Source: Oscillospiraceae bacterium
Lineage (GTDB): Bacteria; Bacillota_A; Clostridia; Saccharofermentanales; Saccharofermentanaceae
Assembly: GCA_902791885.1 (NCBI GenBank)
Contig: CADAXO010000120.1
Location: 1-5,313 of the forward strand
Length of the DNA: 5,313 nt
Direction: 5' to 3'
Shown here: piece after piece, positions 1 to 5,313 of the stretch
Numbering within the stretch: the stretch's first letter is position 1
Layout: each line of letters opens with the position of its first letter
The notes under the pieces: generated by a model
The model's database searches: none
Told to the model about the DNA's origin: nothing
What the model saw: only the letters and a program-made list of their open reading frames with translations
Translations under genes and position numbers: made by a program

Positions 1-663
1 GTCCCTCATGATCTGGAGGCGGAAGATAACCCGATACTTACTGTTGCGAAGCAGCTTCGAAGCACTTACAGGGTATCGGCCCAAAGCGGCACTCCGGTTC
101 AATATATTAAGACCCGTGATCTTGAGAGCGCCGGCGGTATTGTTTACATGGTGCATGATGATGAGAATGTGGTAAACAGTGATCTTGCACTTCTTAAGAA
201 GATAGAGAAATCATATTTCTCGCTGCTTCTTAATGACGGCATGTCGAGAAGATGGTTTACCGATGCCGGTACCGAGGAGACCGATCCTTCCGTGATAATG
301 AAGGACTGCGGATGCCACGGTTCGACGCTGCTGGTATCTGATAAAGAACGAAGCATTGAAGGAATCAGATGTGCAGTCAAAGATGACATTGACGATGTCT
401 ACAAGGGCTACGACAATGTAATTATCAGCTTAAGGGACAGTCTGCTGTCGCTTAAAGAATCGGAATGTCTGGATCTTATATTCAGAATTATGGATAAAGT
501 TAAGCCCGGGGGCAGAGTGATAATCCCCGGAAGCACATATGACTATATGTCATATCAAAGAGAAGGCGCAGAGATGCTTATGGAGATCAAAGGTCTGGAG
601 ATCTGTGCGCCCACGGCATCTTTGCATGATTATGTCATAGGATATGCATCCCTTAACAAATAA
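1..663 (+). CDS. C-terminal part of a protein with a degenerate methyltransferase-like end (5' end outside window)
   Basis: The reading frame is open from base 1, so the gene begins upstream; 220 residues and the TAA stop are visible. The first in-frame ATG (base 148) has no ribosome binding site and lies inside continuous coding sequence, so it is not taken as the start. The last ~120 residues look like the second half of a class I SAM methyltransferase fold: a strand LLVSD (110-114), a strand YDNVIISL (137-144) followed by a helix, then the typical VKPGGRVIIPGS turn (167-178), and two final strands around KGLEICAP and DYVIGYAS. No GxGxG SAM-binding loop is evident; the nearest candidate, DCGCHGS (102-108), is poor, so activity is doubtful. 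The first ~100 residues are not recognised. The gene could be a stand-alone methyltransferase or the tail of a larger biosynthetic enzyme. It ends 11 nt before the next gene and is probably in the same operon. Confidence 0.75.
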   Translation, partial: VPHDLEAEDNPILTVAKQLRSTYRVSAQSGTPVQYIKTRDLESAGGIVYMVHDDENVVNSDLALLKKIEKSYFSLLLNDGMSRRWFTDAGTEETDPSVIMKDCGCHGSTLLVSDKERSIEGIRCAVKDDIDDVYKGYDNVIISLRDSLLSLKESECLDLIFRIMDKVKPGGRVIIPGSTYDYMSYQREGAEMLMEIKGLEICAPTASLHDYVIGYASLNK

Positions 664-668
664 GGAGG
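663..668 (+). promoter_or_regulatory. Strong ribosome binding site for the methyltransferase-STAS gene
   Basis: AGGAGG begins on the last base of the upstream TAA stop and sits 6 nt before the ATG at 675. This is a consensus Shine-Dalgarno at good spacing. It fixes the start of the downstream gene and suggests it is translated by newly recruited ribosomes as well as by coupling. Confidence 0.85.
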
Positions 669-674
669 TACCTC

Positions 675-1904
675 ATGGAAGAGCAGACACTGAATTCATT
701 AAGACATGAAGTTAATCCCGTATTTACCACTGCCCAGACTTGTGTCCGCATAATGGCGGGCTTGGGTGATGAGGATTCGAAGGTTCTTGTAGAGAGATTG
801 GATTTTGACTCGAAGAAGAACTCGTCTGCTACAACAGATGAAGTTGATGTATTCAATAAAGCCAAGAATATCCCGGGCTTTGCCGAGACGATCGAGTCGA
901 GGTTTCTGTGTTCGAATAAGTTCATAGAAGATCTGGGATACAGGAACGTGCTGGATATCCCCTGCGGTTATACCTCCCGCGGCCTGAAGCTTGCAAAAAA
1001 AGACATCAGGTACTTCGGATGCGATCTTCCGGCTGTGATCGAAGCCGTGGAGCCTTCCGTAAAGAGCATAAGCGGCAATCTGAAAAACATCTCATATCAC
1101 TCAGTCGATGCCACCAATTATGATTCGATAAGGCAGGCGCTCCCCGATGACATCAATGGGCTTTTTATTACCATGGAAGGCCTTCTGATGTATATGACAC
1201 AGTCAGAACTCGAAGAGATATTCAATAATATGAAGCGCCTGCTTGCCGAGTTCGGAGGAGTATGGATAACGACCGATAATATGATCATTCCGGCTCAGCA
1301 GAAGATCATGAAGGCGATAATGGGTGAAGAGGAGTTCAGTAAGGCTGCAGCTACGATGCCTGCGCCTCCGCCTCCTGTCAACGTATTCTTTGATCTTGAG
1401 AAAGCTCCTGAATTCATCGACAGGATGGGATTTACGCTTGAGAAGATTTCCATCGCGGAGCATATGCCTGATGAACTGATGACTCTTAAAGATCTTCCCG
1501 AAGATAAGAAGAGGGAAGTTAAAAAGGCGATAGGCACCATGGAATTCTGGGTGATGAAGGTTAAGCCCGAGACGGAGTGTAAGGAGTATTCCAGAAGCGT
1601 CGAGAATTTCGAAGCCGATTGCAGAAGAGAAGGCGATCAGCTTCTTATCAAGACCGCAGGCCGGATCGATACGATAACATCCCCCGAACTTCTTTCTATG
1701 TACCGTGAAGCGGATGATGAGAGTATCAGTACTGTAAGGATAGATATGTCAGGGGTTAAGTACATCTCTTCGGCGGGACTTCGTGTATTGATGATAATGT
1801 ATAACGATCATCCTGAAGGCATTAAGATCGAGAACGTATGCGACAGCGTCATGGAGATATTCATGACAACAGGATTCGACAGCGTATTCTTCGGCGAGGA
1901 ATGA
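675..1904 (+). CDS. Leucine-carboxyl-methyltransferase-like SAM methyltransferase fused to a C-terminal STAS domain
   Basis: 409 residues; the start is set by AGGAGG 6 nt upstream. Residues ~1-297 match the LCMT/PPM1-type methyltransferases (COG3315, often O-methyltransferases of secondary metabolism): SAM loop VLDIPCGYTSRGL (92-104), ribose-binding acid in GCDLP (D117), DATNY (145-149), the hallmark EGLLMYM (168-174), and a closing strand FWVMKVKP (291-298). A proline run APPPP lies at 230-234. Residues ~312-405 form a STAS domain, as in SpoIIAA/RsbV: strands around LLIKTAGRIDT, then DMSGVKYISSAGLRVL (357-372). By alignment to the SpoIIAA motif, Ser366 (codon 1770-1772) occupies the phosphorylated position; the preceding Asp of SpoIIAA is Ser365 here. 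No membrane segments are evident, so it is probably cytosolic. The fusion suggests the enzyme is tethered to, or switched by, an RsbW-like partner; the next gene carries a candidate. The methyl acceptor cannot be read from sequence; protein phosphatase carboxymethylation is unlikely in this context. Confidence 0.88.
   Translation: MEEQTLNSLRHEVNPVFTTAQTCVRIMAGLGDEDSKVLVERLDFDSKKNSSATTDEVDVFNKAKNIPGFAETIESRFLCSNKFIEDLGYRNVLDIPCGYTSRGLKLAKKDIRYFGCDLPAVIEAVEPSVKSISGNLKNISYHSVDATNYDSIRQALPDDINGLFITMEGLLMYMTQSELEEIFNNMKRLLAEFGGVWITTDNMIIPAQQKIMKAIMGEEEFSKAAATMPAPPPPVNVFFDLEKAPEFIDRMGFTLEKISIAEHMPDELMTLKDLPEDKKREVKKAIGTMEFWVMKVKPETECKEYSRSVENFEADCRREGDQLLIKTAGRIDTITSPELLSMYREADDESISTVRIDMSGVKYISSAGLRVLMIMYNDHPEGIKIENVCDSVMEIFMTTGFDSVFFGEE
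1896..1900 (+). promoter_or_regulatory. Distant Shine-Dalgarno of the MATE gene, inside the upstream coding end
   Basis: GAGGA lies in the last codons of the methyltransferase-STAS gene, 14 nt before the ATG at 1915, which is longer than the usual 5-9 nt. An in-frame CTG at 1909 would have 8 nt spacing but is a rare start codon. I keep ATG 1915 and infer that initiation is helped by ribosomes finishing the upstream gene. Confidence 0.4.
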
Positions 1905-1918
1905 TAATCTGCGAATGA
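1901..1918 (+). other. Possible five-codon coupling ORF bridging two genes
   Basis: A mini-ORF coding MIICE begins with an ATG that overlaps the upstream TGA (ATGA, 1901-1904) and ends with a TGA that overlaps the start of the MATE gene (ATGA, 1915-1918). It could hand ribosomes from one gene to the next. It has no properly spaced ribosome binding site, and an ORF this short can arise by chance. Confidence 0.2.
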
Positions 1919-3648
1919 ACCAGACTAAGCCGCTGATGATACTTAAGAAGTACCGGTCGATACTGATTGCGGCTGTTATAGTTGAGGCTGTCTCATTTCT
2001 GGTCTCGCTTACTGATTCGATCATCGCGGGATCGATCATCGGTTCGGATGCTTTCGCGGCTATAGGTCTTATGACGCCGTTCTTCTCTATAGCGACCTTC
2101 TTTGCGGCTGTTATAAATTCGGGTACCGTACTTTATTACTCGGATGAGACGGGAGCTTTTCACAAGCAGCGTGCTAATGAGTATTTCAGCCAGGGCGTTG
2201 TTATGGCGGTTGCAACCGGTCTGATCTTCACTGTTTTACTTCTGCTTTTAAAGAAGGTGATAATCGGCGTTCTGGATGTGCCCGAAGAAATGTATCAGTA
2301 CCTGACGGATTACTATGACATCATAGCCTTCTACTTTCTTTTTGTTCCCATAAGCTGTGTTCTTGATAACATCGTTGTTGCCGACGGAGGCGAGAGACTG
2401 TCAGCCGTATCGAATGTTATTCAGATCGTCGGAAATGTAATTCTTTCTTTGTTTCTTTCCCGGTCTATGGGAGTTAAAGGAATCGCTGCAGCTACGGTTA
2501 CGTGTAAATTGATCTTCGTGATAATTATCTGTTTCTGGTTCCTAAACAAGAAATGCAACCTCAGGTTTGTCCGGGGAATGCACTTTAAGGACTGCGTAAG
2601 AATGTGCAGAAGAGGTGTCGTAAGAGCTTTAACTTTCGCTATGTCTGCCGTCATGACGTTTATCCTTAACGCATATGTCCTTATGTATTTTGACGAGGAT
2701 ATTCTGAGCGTGCTTATCGTCGCGGAGAAGATAATCGATCTGTCTACATTGTTTCTCGGACTTGCCATGGCACTTCAGCCCATGATCGGTACTTTGAAGG
2801 GAGAGAGGAACACAAAGGCCGAGAAGATGCTTCTCAGGCGTGCAAGCAACGACATGATGCTCGCGGGAGTGGCAATCTCACTGGTACTGGTCTGGAATGC
2901 CAAGAGAGTAGTATGGGTCTTCGGAATACGGGAGGAACTCCTCGTTAAAGAAGCAGTGTTTGCAGTTTACATTACCAGCGCCACGCTTATCTTTACGGCA
3001 CTTCTGGTATTCTTCTTTATCTATTTCTTCCTTGAGGGACGCAACAAGCTTTCTCTTTTTACCTGCTTCTTTAAAGATTTTGCCACGCCTTTGGGATTAG
3101 CCGTATTCCTTACTGTTCTGCTCAAAACACCGGAGGCCTTATGGTACGGCATATCCGGTGCAGCGGTCTTATCGTTGATACTTTGCATGATCGTAATCCT
3201 GATCCGGTACGGGAAGGACAGATTTCCTTTTCTTCTTTCCAAAGATTCGGATGACAACACATATATCTATGCTTTCGAGCTTAACGAGAAGAATGCAGCG
3301 GACCTGTCGGTGACGGTAATGGATATTCTGGCCCAAAGAGGTTTTACCAACAGACTTCAGGTTAAGGTCGGAGGATGCATTGAGGATATGCTCATCATGA
3401 TCCAGGAGAAGAATGAAGGAAGTAAGAACCCCATTCTCGTGGAGTGCAATCTGATAATTGACGGTGAGGAAGTCCGCATGATCCTTAGAGATTCCGGCGT
3501 GATATTCGACATTACCGATGAGGACGCGCGCCCGGGTTCATTCAGACAGTACATCGTAGCGAACCTCATTACGGCAATAGAGATCAAGACCTATCTTGTA
3601 ACGACAGGTTATAACCGTAACGTGTTCGTCTTTGCTGAGCCGAAGTGA
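1915..3648 (+). CDS. MATE-family efflux transporter with C-terminal RsbW-like (HATPase) domain
   Basis: 577 residues. Residues ~14-431 are very hydrophobic and give about 12 membrane segments, the usual MATE number. The first repeat carries the family pattern: SLTDSIIAGSIIGSDAFAAI (31-50) then GLMTPF. MATE proteins export cationic or amphipathic small molecules using Na+ or H+ gradients; the substrate here is unknown. Ordinary MATE proteins are ~450 residues. The extra ~125 (450-577) are soluble, follow a polar linker, and resemble RsbW/SpoIIAB-type ATPases: a helix with CIEDML (488-493) like the N box, ILRDSGVIFDI (523-533) like the G1 box, then RPGSFRQYIVANLI (539-552) where family members have a G2 GLGLxLV-type segment, and a final strand TTGYNRNVFVF (563-573). 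The N-box Asn position is Met495 and the G2 glycines are poor, so ATP binding or kinase activity may be lost. The gene starts 10 nt after the methyltransferase-STAS stop and is presumably cotranscribed with it. Confidence 0.88.
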   Translation: MNQTKPLMILKKYRSILIAAVIVEAVSFLVSLTDSIIAGSIIGSDAFAAIGLMTPFFSIATFFAAVINSGTVLYYSDETGAFHKQRANEYFSQGVVMAVATGLIFTVLLLLLKKVIIGVLDVPEEMYQYLTDYYDIIAFYFLFVPISCVLDNIVVADGGERLSAVSNVIQIVGNVILSLFLSRSMGVKGIAAATVTCKLIFVIIICFWFLNKKCNLRFVRGMHFKDCVRMCRRGVVRALTFAMSAVMTFILNAYVLMYFDEDILSVLIVAEKIIDLSTLFLGLAMALQPMIGTLKGERNTKAEKMLLRRASNDMMLAGVAISLVLVWNAKRVVWVFGIREELLVKEAVFAVYITSATLIFTALLVFFFIYFFLEGRNKLSLFTCFFKDFATPLGLAVFLTVLLKTPEALWYGISGAAVLSLILCMIVILIRYGKDRFPFLLSKDSDDNTYIYAFELNEKNAADLSVTVMDILAQRGFTNRLQVKVGGCIEDMLIMIQEKNEGSKNPILVECNLIIDGEEVRMILRDSGVIFDITDEDARPGSFRQYIVANLITAIEIKTYLVTTGYNRNVFVFAEPK

Positions 3649-3651
3649 TCA
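3646..3651. other. Back-to-back convergent stop codons (TGATCA)
   Basis: The + strand MATE gene stops with TGA at 3646-3648. The - strand ATP-grasp gene stops with TGA, read from 3651 to 3649. Together they form the palindrome TGATCA with no intergenic base. Any terminator must therefore lie within coding sequence. A run of six T follows at 3655-3660, with only a weak 4-5 bp stem (CTGA at 3635-3638 region pairing with TCAG at 3649-3652) upstream of it. Confidence 0.8.
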
Positions 3652-4869
3652 GTCTTTTTTCAGAACGGGATAGACGAGGTCTTCTATCCTGACCCTTGCC
3701 GCTTCAAGTTCCTCTTTGGCATCGAATACGAATACAGCCTTGGATACCGGCCTTGCTGCATGCCAGATATCCTTTATATGATCTCCCGGTTTTTGTCCGT
3801 GAAGATAGCGGTGCTCGTGAAGCTTGGGCATGAGACTTTCGTCGATATGGATGCTCTCGAGTATTCCTTCCTCGTAACTGAATATCGAGTAGGAAAGGAC
3901 GTTGTTGTGAGTCCTTTCGAAGGTCTTAAGTTCATTATAGTAGGAATGATCCCCGCAAGCTGTCGTGATAAGAAGCTTTGTAAGATCAACTCCGCTGTAA
4001 AGCTCGATGTCCTGAGGGTTATAGTGCCCTGCCTGCCTCGGATTTATCTCTACTGTAAAGAAATGCCCGTCTTCCGTGAAGAAACCTTCGACATTGTATT
4101 CTCCTATCGATACCCCGGCGGTCCGAAGCACGGCTTCAACGGAAGTCTTTATCACTTCTGTCTGCTCTGCCGTGAGGTCAACAGGGTAGACGTCATATAC
4201 AGGCCTTAAAGGAGCGCGCTCCGTTCGGTAGCAGTAGCGTATGCCGTCCCAGAGGATGTCCTCCCCCAGTACGAAAAGGTCGATCTCGACGATCTTCAGG
4301 GAAGGATTCTCGTAATACTCTTCTATGCAGACGCGGCCGTTTCTTGAATAGGACGAAGCCTTGGTGAAAGCTTCGGCTAAGCCGCTTTTCTCCTTAAGCA
4401 CCGTCATGCCGAAAGATGACGAACAAAGAAGGGGTTTCACTATAACGGGGAATCGGAGACTTCCGCCTTTCGCACAGGCTTCTTCAGCAGTTCCTGCGAG
4501 AACGTGCCCGGGGCAGAATACGCCTGCCTCCTCCTGAAGCTGCCGGAATCCGTTCTTGGATAATATCCGCTCTATGCTCTCAGGATTGTTTCCGGGAAGT
4601 GAGAGTTCTTCGGTAAGCCTCGAGACGGGCACCATGGCTTTGTCGCACAGCCCCACCGCTCCGTCGATATTCTCTTTAAGAGCGATGTCCTTAAGTTCAG
4701 AAAGATCATCCCAATCCGCGTTATAACAGACATCTGCCTGTGAAGCGGCATCGGGATGAGGTTCTCCGCAATAAATGCTTCTGTAACCTAATGTCCTGCA
4801 CTCTTTAAGCACCATCTCAAGGCGCTCGTCGGGGACTGTGGACAGAACTAAGATGCTCTTTCCCATCAT
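3649..4869 (-). CDS. ATP-grasp domain protein (carboxylate-amine ligase type, substrate unknown)
   Basis: 406 residues. The N-terminal ~115 residues are a PurK/CarB-like pre-ATP-grasp Rossmann domain: ILVLSTVPDERLEMVLK (6-22), YCGEPHPDAASQAD with an alternating pattern (33-46), and the helix PESIERILSKNGFRQLQEEAGV (96-117) that precedes the ATP-grasp fold. The ATP-grasp core follows: FPVIVKPLLCSSSFGM (140-155) with the ATP-binding Lys145 and a Ser/Gly loop, CIEEYYE (181-187) at the adenine hinge, YNVEGFF (258-264), and the metal-binding TVEINPRQAGHY (272-283) with Glu274, Asn276 and Arg278. Family members activate a carboxylate as acyl phosphate and couple it to an amine, thiol or similar group; many single-gene versions make amide or dipeptide bonds. 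It is cytosolic. The tandem ATGs at 4869 and 4866 are both possible; a weak purine-rich site AAAGAGA lies 7 nt before the first. It follows the upstream - strand gene by 21 nt, so the two are likely cotranscribed. Confidence 0.88.
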   Translation of the reverse strand: MMGKSILVLSTVPDERLEMVLKECRTLGYRSIYCGEPHPDAASQADVCYNADWDDLSELKDIALKENIDGAVGLCDKAMVPVSRLTEELSLPGNNPESIERILSKNGFRQLQEEAGVFCPGHVLAGTAEEACAKGGSLRFPVIVKPLLCSSSFGMTVLKEKSGLAEAFTKASSYSRNGRVCIEEYYENPSLKIVEIDLFVLGEDILWDGIRYCYRTERAPLRPVYDVYPVDLTAEQTEVIKTSVEAVLRTAGVSIGEYNVEGFFTEDGHFFTVEINPRQAGHYNPQDIELYSGVDLTKLLITTACGDHSYYNELKTFERTHNNVLSYSIFSYEEGILESIHIDESLMPKLHEHRYLHGQKPGDHIKDIWHAARPVSKAVFVFDAKEELEAARVRIEDLVYPVLKKD

Positions 4870-4890
4870 TAAAGTTTCTCTTTCAGGATT

Positions 4891-5313
4891 TTACTGAGTC
4901 TCGGATACGAGGAAATCTACCATGTTCTCATCGATTCCGTAAGTATCGGCGTCGTCGCCCTGACCGCGGATCATGATGCTGTAAGCGAAGTTATCGGATA
5001 CCCATGTTATCAGCATAGCCTGTCCCTCTACATTGCCGCTGCATTCTGTAAGCCATCCGTCAGCTTCAAGCTGCCAATGATATGCATATTCGGTGTAGTC
5101 GCCTGATACGTCATCAGTATCCTCGTTAAGTCCTTTACGGATAGTAAGCTCGGCAGCTCCGAGGGAGCCGTTAGCTTCAGCGAGTCTGTCCATATAGCGG
5201 AAACTGTCCCAGCTTACCTGACCTGCATCGGTATCTGTGCCTTCAGAAGGAACTATGAAATATCCGACTCCCGCGCCGTTAGCAGCTTCCGTGGCGTCAG
5301 CAGCCACTGACCA
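4891..5313 (-). CDS. C-terminal part of an unidentified acidic protein (start beyond the right edge)
   Basis: The frame is open to the window end; 140 residues and the TAA stop are visible. An in-frame GTG at 5307 is only six bases from the edge and is preceded by open frame (Trp-Ser), so the real start probably lies outside. The visible part is acidic and lacks membrane segments. It has a beta-rich character: GAGVGYFIVPSEG, FRYMDRLAEANG, AAELTIRKGL, a DVSGDYTEYAYHW segment, then ITWVSDNFAYSIMIRGQGDD and a closing helix MVDFLVSETQ. The end (a strand with W, an aromatic-rich strand, then a short amphipathic helix) resembles the tail of DUF4367-like extracellular domains of Firmicutes lipoproteins and membrane proteins. 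That assignment is tentative. If correct, the missing N-terminus should hold a signal peptide, lipobox or transmembrane helix. It is 21 nt upstream of the ATP-grasp gene; a functional link is not evident. Confidence 0.75.
   Translation of the reverse strand, partial: WSVAADATEAANGAGVGYFIVPSEGTDTDAGQVSWDSFRYMDRLAEANGSLGAAELTIRKGLNEDTDDVSGDYTEYAYHWQLEADGWLTECSGNVEGQAMLITWVSDNFAYSIMIRGQGDDADTYGIDENMVDFLVSETQ

Noticed and set aside
148..663. ATG at 148 as the start of the first gene
   Set aside because: The frame is open back to base 1 and no ribosome binding site precedes this ATG, so it is an internal methionine of a gene cut by the window edge.
1203..1540. Overlapping - strand open frames within the methyltransferase gene
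   Set aside because: They are antisense to conserved methyltransferase motifs and have low-complexity Arg/Gly/Ala runs that come from the proline-rich codons of the sense strand.
1909..1911. CTG as the start of the MATE gene
   Set aside because: It has better spacing from GAGGA than the ATG at 1915, but CTG starts are very rare and the ATG two codons later is adequate with coupling.
3634..3660. Rho-independent terminator at the end of the MATE gene
   Set aside because: The T run is suitable, but the possible stem is only 4-5 bp with a ~10 nt loop and is not GC-rich, so I do not call it a terminator.
3760..4209. A 149-codon + strand open frame inside the ATP-grasp gene
   Set aside because: It lies wholly antisense to a gene with clear ATP-grasp motifs, has no ribosome binding site that I can see, and its translation resembles no family I know; it is a shadow frame.
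5305..5307. GTG at the right edge as the true start of the last gene
   Set aside because: The frame continues to the window end, no upstream sequence is available to show a ribosome binding site, and a 138-residue product from here would lack any targeting segment.

Overview
The window reads as a gene-dense stretch of a Gram-positive, Clostridia-like chromosome, probably Lachnospiraceae or a related gut/rumen anaerobe. This placement is an inference from the strong AGGAGG ribosome binding site, moderate GC content, and protein types (MATE exporter with an RsbW-like tail, STAS-tailed methyltransferase) that I associate with that group. No rRNA, tRNA, CRISPR array, insertion sequence or long intergenic region is visible. 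Five protein genes fill almost the whole window, and those at the two ends run off its edges.

Left part, + strand (1-3648): three tightly packed genes look like one transcription unit whose promoter lies upstream of the window. They are (i) the 3' end of a gene whose last ~120 residues resemble a degenerate Rossmann-fold methyltransferase; (ii) a 409-residue protein joining a leucine-carboxyl-methyltransferase-like (COG3315/PPM1 type) SAM methyltransferase to a C-terminal STAS (anti-sigma-factor-antagonist type) domain; and (iii) a 577-residue MATE-family exporter carrying a C-terminal soluble domain that resembles a degenerate RsbW/SpoIIAB-type HATPase. Intergenic gaps are 11 and 10 nt.

Right part, - strand (3649-5313): a gene running in from beyond the right edge (C-terminal part of an acidic protein with a DUF4367-like look) is followed after 21 nt by a 406-residue ATP-grasp ligase. 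The ligase and the MATE gene converge with their stop codons back to back (TGATCA) and no base between them.

The main point of interest is the left operon. The two halves of a partner-switching pair, STAS and RsbW-like ATPase, are not free regulators. One is attached to a small-molecule methyltransferase and the other to the adjacent exporter. The STAS domain keeps a serine at the usual phosphorylation position, while the ATPase-like domain has lost the Mg-binding Asn of its N box. A plausible reading, which is inference, is a small-metabolite biosynthesis and export locus in which the modifying enzyme and the transporter are linked or gated through a STAS/ATPase-like interaction. The neighbouring ATP-grasp ligase may contribute an amide- or peptide-forming step, but it is on the other strand and its link is unproven.
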